From Trichosporon coremiiforme (lineage: Eukaryota; Basidiomycota; Tremellomycetes; Trichosporonales; Trichosporonaceae): 43,618 nucleotides of DNA. Shown in pieces: positions 22,579-34,546 of this stretch; the stretch's first letter is position 1; each line of letters opens with the position of its first letter. The stretch is taken from positions 1-43,618 of the forward strand of contig BCJJ01000019.1 of the NCBI GenBank assembly GCA_039545355.1, written 5' to 3'. A model generated the notes under the pieces. That model searched no databases and was not told the DNA's origin. It was given only the letters and a program-made list of their open reading frames with translations. The translations under genes and the position numbers were made by a program.

Positions 22579-25277
22579 CTATCGGTAGGGCTCCTCCTCG
22601 TCTACGGGGTCCTCATCCGGCGTCTGAGGCGCGATGCGCTCCCCCTTTTTCATAACCTTGGCCAGCTCGCGTTTGACACCTGCTCCATGCAGACGGAGTC
22701 TCCTGCGCTTCGCGAGGTTGTTCGCGTACCCTGTCGTGACCCACTTGATCTTGCGGAGGCCCTCGGCGTTCTCGTCGATCGCGCAGCGTTGGTGCAGCAC
22801 GGCGATGTCCTTGAAGAGGATGTGCGGCGGGATGTTGGCTTCGGGCACCATGCGCGGGTCAGTCAGGCGCACAGCGAATTCGCCAGGAACGCGCGGGACG
22901 TACTGCCGCAGGATGTCTGCGGCGGGGTAGCGCTCGGCGAATTCGAGCAGCAGCTCGAGCGCACCGTTGATGTCGCCACGCATCGTGGCCATGCGGATGC
23001 CCGCGGCCCAGATCTGCTCCGTCTGCCGGTCGTCGAGGCCAATGAGCCAGCGCTGCCTTCGCGAGCGCTGGTCGTTCCCCCACGACACCTGCCTCTTCGC
23101 CTGCGGGAACCACGCGCGGTACTCTTCCCACATGTCGGAGCCCCACGCGTGCGCCGCCTTGGCGTCAGCAGCAGACATGCGTCCACGCCCGCACTTCTGC
23201 AAGATCTCGAGATACGTCCACCCGTTCGGTCGCAGGTGCAGGGACGGGAACATGTCGCGGACCTGTGCCCACGTGCGGTCGTATACCTCGCGCGTCGCCT
23301 CGATGCTCTTGCCGTGCACGAAGTGGGCGGTGATGTACGAGTTGATCAGGCGCGCCGTCGGGCGCACCTTGCCAAATGGCACCGTGTATGGGTCGACGTC
23401 GCGGCCCTGCGTGAGCTGGTAGTCCTTCAGGCACTGCTGGAAGAGGGCGTCGACCTCACGCAACGCGGCAGAGCTCGTTTCCGGCATCTTCGGCTTCTCC
23501 ACTTCGACCTGCGCCTCGACGACGCCTTCTCGCTGACCCGAGGTCTCGGCCGCGGCAGCAGCCTCCTCGGCTCGCGTGACATCACGAGGTGACAACGGCC
23601 GCACAACCTGGATGTCGTGCCTGCGCTTGATGGGCTTCCAGGAAGCGTACGTCATGAACACGCTCGCCATCGTCTCTTCGTTGGGGCTCTGGATCGCGTC
23701 GCGGCCAAAGGCGCGAGAAGAGCGCGCGAGGTCGACGACCTCATTCAGCACCCATCGGGCACGGTCGAGGTCGCCGGCGCGCTTCGCGCCCTCCAGCAGC
23801 GCGTTGAACGTCTCCAGTGTCGGCACCCAGGGGGAGCGCTGAGCCGCCTGCGCCTCGCTGAACGGCTCCCATGTCGCGTCGTTGTGCTTCGCGAGCATCT
23901 GGCGCATCAGATCGAACGACTCGAGGTAGTCCTCCTTCGTGCTGCCAAGCGCTCCGATGATAGCGTTAAACTCCTCCCCAGACGGCTCGATTCGCTGGTC
24001 AACCGTCATTTCGATCCAAAGATCGCGCGCACGCTCCGGCTCCGGCTGACGAGGGTCCGCGCACGCCTTGATCATCGTCGTGTACACCTCGCGCGACGGG
24101 ACTGGGTGCGCCGCGAAACGCATCTGCGCGAACAGATCCCAAGCCTGGCTACGCTCTTCGGCATTCGGGAGGCGGTCGGCGGAGCGATTCGACAGATTCT
24201 GGAGGACGATGTTGTATGACGACTGCGGGAAAGGCTTGCCGAGCTTCTCGCTCTGCTTCAGCAGGTCGATCGCTCCCTTCATGTCAGGCTTCTCGCCGCC
24301 CAGCATTGACTGAACGACGAGATCTCGGTGGTGATTCGTCACCTCAATGCCACCTGAAAGGTTAGTCTGAATCACCGGTTATGAAACTCACCCTCGTCGA
24401 GGTCCGTGATGTAGCGCATCACCTCGATCGTCATGCCGCGGTTTGCGTACAGCTCAGCGATCTGGTCGACCTGCGAGAGGGAGGGCTGAACACCGTGTCG
24501 CTCCATCGTACTCAGCAGAACCTCGGCTCCATTTCCGTCGCCCTTCGCGATCTAAGTTCAGCTCGTTTCCCAGTCTGAAAGCTTACGAATGTGTCCAGGA
24601 GCGCCTGCCACTCGGACTGGGTAACAAGGCCAAGGGGAACGTCTAAGGATCCTGAAGGCTCCTCACGGCCCATCTGCAGAAGAGCACTCGTAAGAGCGAC
24701 GTGCGTGGGCATGTTTTTCGGGATGGCAGGAACGTCGATAACCGGCGCGTCTGTGGCCGCCTGCTCGCCTTGTTGGTCCACGGCGACCTCGGCCCTAGGG
24801 GTCTCAAGTCGGTGGACGAGGTTCTCGAGGAGCTGTTTGCGCTCCTGAGGCGTCATTTTGGGCGCCTCAATCTGTGGGACACTCTCGATCAAGTCCTTTT
24901 TGCCGGCGAGAACGAGGTTCTTGTAAAAGTCGCGCAGGTCGTCCTCCGAGAACGCGGGGAGCGCCTTGATCGTTTGGTTCGTGACACGCCTCTTGATCTC
25001 GCGCTTGATGTCCTCATCAGAGGGCAGGTCCTCAATCTTCCCGCTCCATTCCAGTGCATCCTCTTCTTCAACTGGCGGAGGCTGAGGCTTGTAGAGGGGG
25101 AACTTGCTGGGGTCAACGGGCGGAGGGATCGTGGTGGCAACGCGGCTGGTCGGTGAACTGGCAGGTTAGCGTGACGCAGAAGGTTGCAAGAGTCACGCAC
25201 TCGCTATTGTACCGAGGGGCAACCATGCGCGCTGCTCGTAAGCGCAGGATCTTCCTTGCTATCGTCGGCCGCAGCAT
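22579..25277 (-). CDS. mitochondrial pentatricopeptide-repeat-type protein
   Basis: Probably an organelle RNA-binding factor acting in mitochondrial RNA processing or translation. The N-terminus (MLRPTIARKILRLRAAR) is Arg-rich and free of acidic residues, as in a mitochondrial presequence. The body is alpha-helical with degenerate 35-residue repeat units such as the one around FNALLEGAKRAGDLDRARWV and another with YTTMIKACADPRQPEPERAR. Exons on the minus strand: 25277-25201, 25157-24587, 24551-24392 and 24353-22579, giving 860 residues. The three introns are only 43, 35 and 38 nt, all phase-consistent with CTAAC/CTGAAC-type branches. The first ATG is chosen because it supplies the presequence. 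It is divergent from the Shp1 gene. Size and location recall the mitochondrial rRNA factor Ccm1, but I cannot assign the orthologue, so no symbol is given. Confidence 0.85.
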
Positions 25278-25743
25278 GTTGTTGTTGTTTTTACGAGAAA
25301 ACAGATCGAAAGTCTACGAAAGCTCTCCCAGCATCCAAAATTCCGATCAGAGGTGGAGGTCGATATCTTAACCGGGAGGATGAAATAGGGGTCATGTCAG
25401 CACCTAGGAACGTCAGTCGCGTGCGTCAGTGCAGAGTCTAGCCAAACAGTCACCACCTCCCCAAGTCAAGTGCAGAGGTGTCCATGCACAGGCTTCGCGA
25501 GAAAGTGTGGATATGGACACAGACAGAGACATCTATGTAGCTCGCCACTGAATGCTGTTTGCGGGACGTGCAAGGATGAACTAACTATAAGGGGAGGGCG
25601 GGGTCAGACCTTCAGGGGGGCAATCACGTGCGTTTGCCACACGCCCAAGTCCGTTTACGCTGCGTCATTGCTGTCCCAGGTCTGACTGCAACGCACGTCG
25701 ATCCGCGACCTTCCTTTCTCTCAATCCACCCATCGTGTCCACC
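25278..25743. promoter_or_regulatory. bidirectional promoter between the PPR and Shp1 genes
   Basis: 466 bases separate two divergent start codons. The sequence is mixed, and becomes C/T-rich just before the Shp1 ATG (tttctctcaatccacccatc). No TATA box was recognised. Confidence 0.55.
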
Positions 25744-27250
25744 ATGCCCGGCCTCAATCCGAGACAAGAGGGTGAGCTAAGGAGCTTTCTGTGCCTGCTG
25801 ACTGTCAGACATCGACCAGTTTGTCGCTATCACCCAGGCTTCGCCGGCTGATGCCGAGCGCTTCCTGACCGATGGTGTCACTTTGCAGGTGAGTATTCGA
25901 CCGTACTGGTGGTCACTACCCGGGATTTAACTGACCAAACTGTTCTATTCAGCTGACATCAGGGTGCTATTGAGGATTACTTCGCCGCCCAGACTGCCGG
26001 CGATGCGCCCCCTGCCGTCAATCAAGACGAGGAGGATGAGCTGGATGCCGCGCTGGAAGCTTCCGCCACAGAGGGCGGTGCTCGCACCCTCGACGGACGG
26101 CCAGCTGAAGCCCTCCCTGAGGAGTGGAGGAACCGCGGTGCCGGTCGCTTCGCCTCGCTTACGGACATGGTGAGTCACAGTGTTATTTGTCCCGGTTGAC
26201 ATTAGAACCGCGTCGAGGAGCCTGAAGAGCCTGCCGAGGACCAACGCCACGGCAACGAGCTGTACACCGGTGGTGAGCGCAGTGGACTCGCTGTCCAAAA
26301 TCCCGACCAGGGTCGTGGCCGTGGCGGTCGCGGTCTCGTCAACGACATCCTCCAGCAGGCGCGCAGGTAAGTCGCATTGGCGGGGAACCTAGTGACTGAC
26401 ATGCAGCGGCGGCCCTCCTTCAGAACCCGAGACGACGGCTGCGCCCTCGCGCGCCTTCCGTGGAGCGGGCAACACTTTGGGGTCTGAGGACACTCCATCC
26501 GTCACTGTTGGTGGCGGCGGCGGTTCGCAGCGCATTCCTGGTGCGTTCGGCGATGACGACGATGAGGACGAGGAGGAGCTGGAGACGGCGCAGCGCCGCC
26601 TCATCTTCTGGCGCGATGGCTTCAGCATCGAGGACGGTGAGCTGTACCGCTACGACGAGCCGCGAAACCAGGAGCTCCTCCAGGCGATTCACGCGGGCCG
26701 CGCGCCGCTCTCGCTGTTCGACGTCCAGTTCAACCAGCCTCTGCAGCTCGTCGTTGAGCAGCGTACCGACGAGGAATACCAGCCTCCTCCCAAGAAGCCC
26801 ATGAAGGCGTTCAGCGGTGGTGGCAACCGCCTTGGCTCGGCCGAGGACGAGCCTGCCGCGTCGCCCTCGACGACCACTGCTGCTGCTGCCCCTGCTGCTG
26901 CCCCTGCGGCTCCCACTCCCGCAGCCGAAATCAAGGTCGACCCTGGCAAGCCCGCGACGAGCGTCCAGATCCGCCTCGGTGACGGCTCCCGGTAAGCTGA
27001 TTGGAAAGTGGCATAGCTGACTTCGTAGTCTCGTCGCTCGCGTTAACCTCGACCACACTGTCGCTGACCTCCGTGCTTTCGTTGCAGGGTGGGTCGCATC
27101 GATTCTGATCTATCACTAACCCATAGCTCTCGTCCCGACCCTCGGCCTTTCGTGCTGCAGACGACTTTCCCTTCACGCGAGCTGCCCGACTCGGAGACAA
27201 TCGAACAGGCCAAGCTGCAGAATGCTGTTGTCGTCCAGCGCTTCACGTAG
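25744..27250 (+). CDS. SHP1: Cdc48/p97 cofactor p47 (UBA-SEP-UBX protein)
   Basis: Adaptor of the AAA ATPase Cdc48/p97, acting in membrane fusion, ubiquitin-dependent degradation and PP1 regulation. Three domains are visible in the p47 order: an N-terminal UBA (about residues 10-45, DIDQFVAITQASPADAERFL and the GAIEDYFAA helix), a SEP domain (about 222-285, LIFWRDGFSIEDGELYRYDE and the SLFDVQFNQPLQL strand) and a C-terminal UBX (about 340-413) whose TTFPSREL carries the Phe-Pro loop that enters the p97 groove. An ELYTGGERSGL motif before SEP is typical of p47. Exons: 25744-25771, 25809-25888, 25963-26169, 26206-26366, 26407-26991, 27029-27088 and 27127-27250, giving 414 residues, near the family norm of about 370-420. 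Six introns, five of them 36-40 nt. An Ala/Pro linker precedes UBX. Confidence 0.95.
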
Positions 27251-27254
27251 AGCC

Positions 27255-27260
27255 AATAAA
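27255..27260 (+). terminator. polyadenylation signal after SHP1
   Basis: AATAAA begins four bases after the SHP1 stop codon. This is closer than usual, so the transcript would have a very short 3' UTR if this copy is used. Confidence 0.5.
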
Positions 27261-29864
27261 GAAGAGTCAAGCTGTAGGAGAGTGTAGATGCGACAGACAA
27301 CAATATACAAGCGCATCCCTCTGCGGCTCGTTATTGGCGTGGCGGCTGATTTTAACTGCGAGAGATCAGTCATTACTGTTCTCTCGGTCGAAACTCCCAG
27401 TTCTCTGCGTGTGGCAAAGTGGAGGTCAATAGGTAAGCGGAGGCGGGTCAAGCGAAGATGGACATCGACGTTATGGATGGATTTCAAACCCGAACTCCAG
27501 CCATTATCTCGGCACTTCCCTGCCTAGCGGCATCATCTGATCGCTCTCGTTTCCGACGGAGCTGCATCAGTCATGTGCCATGACATATGGCCGCATTATC
27601 TCTCATGACATATGTCGCGAATTTGCCACACTCCAAAGCGTGTCGTTCTTTCATAATGGGGACAGTGCGTAGAATTGCGATTGGGAACGAACGACGAGGT
27701 TGTCCGCATTCCAACTCTGGCGTTCCAGATGGTTAACACAAGAGACCGGACCACGAGCCGGAGTTTGATGACATTGGCGCTCATCCAAATGTCCACAGTG
27801 AGGTCTTGTCAGGGAAAGGCAGTGACCCCAGGTCTCGGTATGCTTTGCGGAGCAGAGTACCTAGTGGCCAAGCAGAGTACCTAGTGGCCAAACAGAGCAC
27901 CCAGTGGCCAAGCAGTGATCAGTGGGTAGCCAAGTTGTGGGCAACGTCGTGGGATGATGCTGCAGAGAGGCGTTCCGAGCCGAAGATCTGGGCAGCGGAG
28001 TTGGCCTAGGTGTTTCCATCGTCCAACGAGATGCAGCGGGCAACACCGAGTCGATCAGTCTCCTCTGTCTGTCCCAGATCCAGGCGCTCGAGGCGCTCAT
28101 CCCTCCCTAAGACTGTGCCCTAGGCGATCTGGAAGTAATGGCTGGGCCGCAACTGGACTCTTGGGTGCCAATGAGATGCCCACTTTGCCAAGGGATTCCA
28201 GATTCTCCACACTTGAACGGAACGGGCAAATGCGGGGCCGCCCACTGCCTGCTGATGCCGCCGGTTATGCACTGACTTCCCCGGGGCTGACTGCATCTGT
28301 TCTGGCTGTGCATCGTGGGGGTGGCGAGTTCCGAACAGGATGCAGAAGAGGGGACCCCAGGGATCATAAGGGATTGATCGTAAGGGGTTTGTGTCGGACT
28401 ACGGCATCGTAAGCAGGAATCTGGACAAAGAAGTGGTGAGTTCACCGAGGGCTGATGCATAGCGTTGTAGGTGCGATGGCAAGCAATGACCTGGTAGTGA
28501 GGCCCTTCTGAGGTGGGCTAAAGCAGATCGGACACTTACGGCTAGCGGGGCTGCCCACGTTCCGGTCCAAGACACCATCACTAGTGGCCACACGGATCAG
28601 CTGGCACGCCGACTCTGGCAGGTGACACCAGCAGCCACTCGTCTGTCTCGTCTGTCGTCTGACCACGGCCCGATCGCCGAAACACGGCACGGGTCACGCA
28701 CGCTCTGGGTCACAGCCCATCAGGTCCCGCGCTCCGGCATAACTAATTATGTGTCTTTGGCACTTTGGCCCGGTCTTCTGCGATCAAAATAATCGCGGAT
28801 TCGTTTTGAGCTGGAATATCTGCACCGGAATTGGAATCTGTGCAGCACAGTTGCAGTTTGCTGGGATGGGACCAGGACCATGCACCGGTGTCTGGGGACA
28901 GGCTTGATTCAAAGGTGACAGCAGAAATGAATGTGGGAATCATTGAATGTGGGAAAGAATGCGAAGATGAGATCAGACCGGCGCCACCTAGTCAGGAGAA
29001 CAGGGCACGAGTGCCTCAGGAGTACATACCCGCCTGCCCTGCCCCGCGGGGCTCACCGACAGTAACCGTCCTCAATCCCAACGGAAACACGACCACCCAA
29101 GCGAGTGGGGTGCCAAGTGTGCCAAGCCAATCGTCTGCTGCCCGACTTGACCTCCCACCTCTGTTCTGCACTCACTCACTCTCTGCAACAAGCTCAGCCC
29201 AGGCCCGGCGCCGCCCGCGCCGCCCTCTCTTCCCTCCCCCCTCAGCCCTCATCGCAGATCGGAAACTGAATCCCTCAATACCGCTACCGCTCAATCAGCC
29301 ACTCCTCCCCTTCCCACCGCTGCCCCAGAGATCGCACTCTGTGTTGACGTTGACTCATATGGTGCTCGCCGAGACAGGCGCGCGAACCCGGTGGCGCCCT
29401 CCACCCCCTCAGTCGGCGTTCTAGATGATCACTTGACTTGGCCCCGCCCGCCCCTCTGGCTCCTCCCGCCGAGCCTCGTCTCGTCGCGCCTGGGCACGAG
29501 GCGGCACTGCGCGCCCTCCTCTGATCAACCTGGTCGAGCATGAATGAATCTCGAAATCCGTCGGTATCCGGTTATGATTCCCTCATCGGGTGGATGCTCG
29601 CGCTGCGGTGCCTCTCTGGCGTGTACAGCAATAGCCTGGACGGCGTACGTCTCGGACCAAGATGCTCCTGCCGCTGAAGTACAAGTAGGAGGCGTTGTTG
29701 CCTTCTTCCCCAGCTGTCATCGCACTTTAGTCAACGGCACCATTGCCCGCCAGCAACCAGCAGCCCCACCGACCTCCAACAGTAGCCCGAAACCCACCAC
29801 CCCAGTCTCGTCACCACTTCTCGTCTAAGCGCCCAACCCCTGCTCCCGCAGAGTTCCGCGCAGC
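27261..29864. other. intergenic stretch with tandem repeat, no supported gene
   Basis: 2.6 kb without a recognisable protein. The 197-codon frame at 28831-29424 is Pro/Ser-rich and runs into the pyrimidine-rich promoter of the MFS gene, so I read it as non-coding. The last 700 bases are C/T-rich promoter and leader for the transporter. Confidence 0.45.
27851..27914. repeat. 20-base tandem repeat
   Basis: Two perfect copies of agcagagtacctagtggcca (27851-27870, 27871-27890), a third with three substitutions (27891-27910), and a partial, diverged fourth beginning agca. It is AT/GC-balanced, non-coding and unlike any other sequence in the window. Confidence 0.85.
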
Positions 29865-31521
29865 ATGGCTACCGTGAACACCCTGGAGAAAGACCAGAAG
29901 CCGATGGAGTACGTCGAGTCGAAGCACCTGGAGCGCTATGACTCGGACGAGAAGACGCCATCCGTCGCCGAGGCCGCCCCCGTCGGCGGCGCCAACAACC
30001 TCGACGTCGGCTTCGCCGCCGAGGAGGTCAAGCGCATCACGAAAAAGATCGACTTCCGCCTCATCCCCGTGCTCTCCATGATGTACGCGATCTCGCTGAT
30101 TGACCGGTAAGTCTAGTGTCTGGTAGGAGGGTTGGAGGTAGTGGCGGAAGGGGCAGACGCTAACGCATTCAGCACCAACCTCGCCATCGCTCGTTCCGCC
30201 AACGATGTCAGGATGGACCGCGAAATCGGCACCAACCAAGGCGACCGCTACTCGATTATCACGCTCGTTTTCTTCATTCCTTATATCATTTTCGAGATTC
30301 CTTCTCAATTCGGTCTTCGAAAGTTCGGCGCGAAACTGTGGCTCGGCTCCGCCGTCGTTCTCTGGGGAGTGAGTGTGCCACAGCGCCGGATCCGCCGTCG
30401 AGTGGCCGATCTCTGATCTGCTTCTGTACCTGTACTGACCGCAGGTTGTCATGCTTTGTATGGGCTTCGTTCCCAACTGGTACGGCCTCGCTGCTCTCCG
30501 CGCTGTGCTCGGTATCTTCGAGTCGGCCCTGTTCCCCGGTGCCGCCTACCTGATCTCCTGCTGGTACCCACGTAAGGACATGGGTCTCCGCAATTCGATC
30601 TTCTACATTACGTCCGCATGCGCGGGCTCGTTTGCCAAGCTGCTCGGCTGGGTTTTCTCGCTGCTCGACGGCAAGGGAGGCCGCTCCGGCTGGCGCTGGA
30701 TCTTCATTATCTACGGCGCCGTCACGATCGTGATCGGCCTGCTCGCGTACCTCCTCATCAGCGACTTCCCGGACAAGGCCACGTTCCTGACCGAGGACGA
30801 GCGCCACATTGTCATCACGCGCATTGAGCGTGACCGTGCGGACTCCAAGCCTGACCCCCTCACCTACCACAAGATACTCAAGTACGCGATGATGTGGCAG
30901 CCGTGGGTCTTCGCCCTCATGTTCATGAGCATGACGACCGCGACCTATTCGCTCGCGTACTTCCTCCCGACCATCCTCGCGACCATGGGCTTTGACAACG
31001 TCCAGTCCCTCGTCCTCGGCACGCCGGCGTACTTCTGGGCGATCATTCCCTCCATCATCTCGGGCCGCGTCGCGGACAAGGTCAAGGGCGCGCGCTCGTG
31101 GGTCATCGTCTTCAACGCCACCTGCCTCCTGGTCGGCACGTGCATGTACTCCCAGATCTCGAAGAGCCAGAAAGCCGCCCGCTTCGCCGGCATCTTCCTC
31201 GCTGTCGGCGGCGCCAACGCCTGCATTCCTCTCATCATCTCGTGGCAGCACACCGCCATCCGCTCCCAGTCCCTCCGCGCCTACTGCTCTGCACTCACCG
31301 TTGCCTTCGGCGGTATCGGAGGCATCATCGGCTCAACCGTCTTCATGCAGAAGGAGCAGAAGCAGGGGTACCCATCTGGCGTCTACACTTCCCTCGGCCT
31401 CATGGTCTTCTGTATCCTCGCCGCCATCGGGCTGCAGTTCTACTACCGCGTCCAGAACCGCAAGGCCGACCGCGGCGAGCTCGTCATCAACGACCACGAG
31501 GAGTTCCGCTACCAACCTTAA
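29865..31521 (+). CDS. MFS transporter, Dal5/Tna1-type anion:cation symporter family
   Basis: A plasma-membrane permease with about 12 transmembrane helices and the ACS-family layout: a hydrophilic 70-residue N-terminus, KKIDFRLIPVLSMMYAISLIDR at the first helix with TNLAIAR after it, a GDRYSIITLVFFIPYIIFEIPS segment in helix 2, and LRAVLGIFESALFPGAAYLI with ISCWYPRKDMGLRNSIFY, a strong signature of fungal allantoate/nicotinate/vitamin/carboxylate permeases. A central loop of about 60 residues precedes the second six helices. Exons: 29865-30106, 30173-30368 and 30445-31521, giving 504 residues, the usual length. Introns of 66 and 76 nt have CTAAC and CTGAC branches. The substrate cannot be read from sequence. 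It lies upstream of, and co-oriented with, an aldehyde dehydrogenase and a hydrolase, which would fit uptake of an organic acid, but this is inference. Confidence 0.92.
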
Positions 31522-32242
31522 GTGGGGCCGAAGGTTCGGCCCTGTCCCTCGGCTGATCGGAAGGGATTTAGGTCGACGATGGAGAGTTGAAGGATAGAAA
31601 CGAAAGAAGAACAGTAGAGTTGACGAAGCGGGGCGCAGGGAGAACAAAGCAAAGTCTGAAGTCTGAAGTTTATAGGGTCTCTGTAATGGGTTATTGTTGG
31701 TATGCAGTTGTGAATGTTTCTTGCAGTTTCTGGTCGCTCGATGGTTTTGTGCCATGGATGGTCTCCCATCCGAGCAATCGCGGAAAATGATCCTACGGTG
31801 GTATCGGCCAACGCCGATGACCTGCGGGTGAGTTACGAATCCTATGGTGGGCGGGAGAACCATCACTGACCAACGAGCGGCAAATCACCCAGCGGCGTTC
31901 TCCCTCGCTCCCAGTCACCTCTGGCTGGGCCGGAGACGGCCGAGGGTCTGTCCTCGCCACCAGCATCGTAGACTGCACTACTACGGTGCGGCAGCAAGTT
32001 CCGTCAGTGGTGTGGAGGTGGAGGCTCGCGGATCGGGAAGGTCCTATCTGGCGAGTCGTCACACTTGATCCGACACAGCTCCGCCGGCGCCGCCGTGTGT
32101 GAGCACTTTGATTGGCCCGCCCTCGTTAAATGCCGATCTGCCATCAGCCCGTCCACTGCCGCATCTGGTCGTCTGGACAGCCTGTTGATATCATCCTCCA
32201 CCTCTGTCTTCCCTCCATTGTTCTCTCACTCATCAACCAACC
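31522..32242 (+). promoter_or_regulatory. MFS 3' region and promoter of the aldehyde dehydrogenase
   Basis: 721 bases between co-oriented genes, with no gene seen. The left part is A/G-rich 3' flank of the transporter. The last 100 bases are T/C-rich (cctccacctctgtcttccctcc) leading into the ATG at 32243. Confidence 0.4.
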
Positions 32243-33962
32243 ATGCGGGCAGCCAGAACACTCCGACCACTCCTCCGAACCCGCCTTACCTCTACTGTTC
32301 GGCCTGGCGTTCCGAGCATCGCACCGCTCGGCGCCCGTGGCCGCTGGAGCGTAGCGAATCCCGTCACGAACCTGATCGGGAGCGTGCGCGAGGACGCCTC
32401 GATCTTACCCACCTACACTGTAGTCCACCCCGTTAACGGCAATGTGCATACTGTGCAGCACTCCACCGCGGTCGACATCGAGCAAGCTCTCGCATGTGCC
32501 CACGGTGCCCTTCCCTCGTGGTCGGCGACCCCACTCGAGGAGAGGAAGAAGATCTTCGAGCGGGTGGCGGACCTCCTCGAGACTCCCGAGTGGAGCGAGA
32601 AGCTCCACGCCATGAATCGCGCCGAGACGTCCGTCCCCGAGTGGTGGTCGCGGGAGCAGCTCAAGATCGCGCCGCAGATGATCCGCGCGCTGGTCGGGTA
32701 CGCCGATGAAGCGCTCAAGGAGAAGACGGAGACGATGGGCGACAGTGAGTTTCGCTGTCTTCTCCCGGCCGTCTCTCGGGAGACGGATGTTGCAGCCGGG
32801 GATGGCTGTGCTCCGTATTGTTCTGCAGCTAACGGGCAGCCACCTTCCACATCACGCGCGAGCCTTACGGCGTGTGCCTCGCCCTCGCCGCGTGGAACGC
32901 CGTGCACCTCCTTACCCTCCGCGCGATCGTTACCCCGTTGCTGACGGGCAACACGGCGGTCCTGAAAACCTCCGAAGTGGCTCCGGGCTCACAGGCTCTG
33001 TGGGCGGAGATGCTGTATGAGGCTGGTGTGCCGAAGGCAGCTCTCAGTGTTGTTCACGCAGCGCCGGACGAGGCTCCCGGCCTGACGGAGCAGCTCGTGA
33101 GGGACAACCGTGTGCGCCACGTGAACTTCACTGGCTCGACTCGTGTCGGCCGTATTGTTGCCTCCCTCGCTGGCGCGGGCCTTAAGCCTTGCATCATGGA
33201 GCTCGGTGGTAAGGCCCCCGTCCTCCTCCTCCCGGACGCCGATATTGAGACGGCGGCGAGTCACATCCTCTTCGGCGCCTTCTTCAACCAGGGCCAGGTG
33301 TGCATGTCGACTGAGCGTGTGCTCGTCCCCGAGTCGCGATTCAGCGAGCTTGTCACCGCGCTGCAGAAGGCCTGGCGCGACGTCGAAGATAAGAGCCCGA
33401 AGGCTCCTTTCCGCCCGGACGCGGTCGCGCGGCTCGGCGAGCTCGTAGACGACGCGGTGAGCAAGGGCGCCCAGATGCTGATTCCTGTCGCGGAGGCGGG
33501 CGAGGGCACGTTCCCGCACATGATACTCGGCCCTGCCACGCAGGACATGCGCCTCTGGACCGAGGAGAGCTTCGGCCCGCTCGCTGTTGTGATCCCTGTT
33601 CCCGACGACGGAGCTGTCGACACCATGGTCGACATCGCGAACGAGAGCGAGTACGGCCTCTCGGCGGCTGTCTGGGGCAAGGACGTCCAGAACGCCGAGA
33701 AGGTCGCGAGGCGGCTGCACTCTGGCGCAGTCCACATTAACTCTCCCGTAAGTGTCCCACTCACTGTTGTGTTGCTGTGATATTCAGAGTGAGCTGACTC
33801 CAGACCGCCAACGACCCCCCGATGGTGCCTCACGGTGGCTGGAAGTCGTCTGGTTGGGGCCGGTTCAACTCTGTCGAGGGCCTGCGCGGCTTCACGCAGA
33901 CTCGCAGCATCGAAGTGCCGAGCGGCAGTGGTCCCGTTCCCCTCAACGTGTTCAACCTGTAG
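32243..33962 (+). CDS. NAD(P)-dependent aldehyde dehydrogenase, aromatic-aldehyde type
   Basis: Oxidises an aldehyde to the acid. The catalytic pair is visible: Glu288 in MELGGKAP and Cys322 in NQGQVCMSTER, 34 residues apart as in the family. The cofactor segment AAWNAVHLLTLRAIVTPL with LLTGNTAVLKTSEVAP resembles bacterial salicylaldehyde/vanillin dehydrogenases (NahF-like) more than acetaldehyde dehydrogenases; FTGSTRVGR and EESFGPLAVV are further hallmarks. Exons: 32243-32744, 32840-33747 and 33804-33962, giving 522 residues. Introns are 95 and 56 nt. The first ~25 residues (MRAARTLRPLLRTRLTSTVR) are basic and lack acidic residues, suggesting a mitochondrial presequence, which NahF itself does not have. 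The neighbouring permease and hydrolase on the same strand make a catabolic role plausible. The true substrate is unknown. Confidence 0.92.
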
Positions 33963-34546
33963 ATTGTCTCGACATCTGAAGCAGCATAATATAGAGTTTT
34001 GCGCGGCCGCCGGAGCACGCAAGCGTAGGGCGAATCAGTAGAGAGCCAGTGAGCATCAGTGGGCATGCAAACATCAGCAGCATCTGAAGGTGGGGGAAGG
34101 ACTTGGCACCACGAATGAGGAGGAGGTCAGTACGAATGAGCGAGAAGGTTACGCTCTCGTAGTCATCACAAGTTTGTCAATGTCACATGTCGCATGCATC
34201 TCGCACGAGGCCAAGTCCGTTGGAACCCTCACCGAGTGGTGTCGGAGTGCACTCGGCGGCCGTAGGTGTGCACTGTCGGGGATCGCCGAATCTGGATTTC
34301 GGCATCCTGGGGACACCGACCCGGTCCCGGGGCATAGTTACCGGTCCCCACTGTGGTGACGCGTAGATATTAGTTCGATGCCTTCTCCATCATCTCTGCT
34401 CCGACATCTCTCGCATCACACTCTATCACAACTCTACACGACTCAGATCACTACGCCCCACTTACAACACACGCACCGACACACCGCCAAAGTTCCAGAG
34501 CTCCAAATACCCTAGCACCCCGACCGCGACCAGAGAGAACGACAAC
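33963..34546 (+). other. intergenic region before the hydrolase gene
   Basis: 584 bases without a supported gene. The last 160 bases are rich in C and A (catctctgctccgacatctc, then cactacgccccacttac), as expected of the leader of the hydrolase gene at 34547. Confidence 0.4.

Noticed and set aside
28831..29424. 197-codon plus-strand frame before the MFS gene
   Set aside because: Pro/Ser-rich with no domain, and it ends in the pyrimidine-rich promoter of the transporter.
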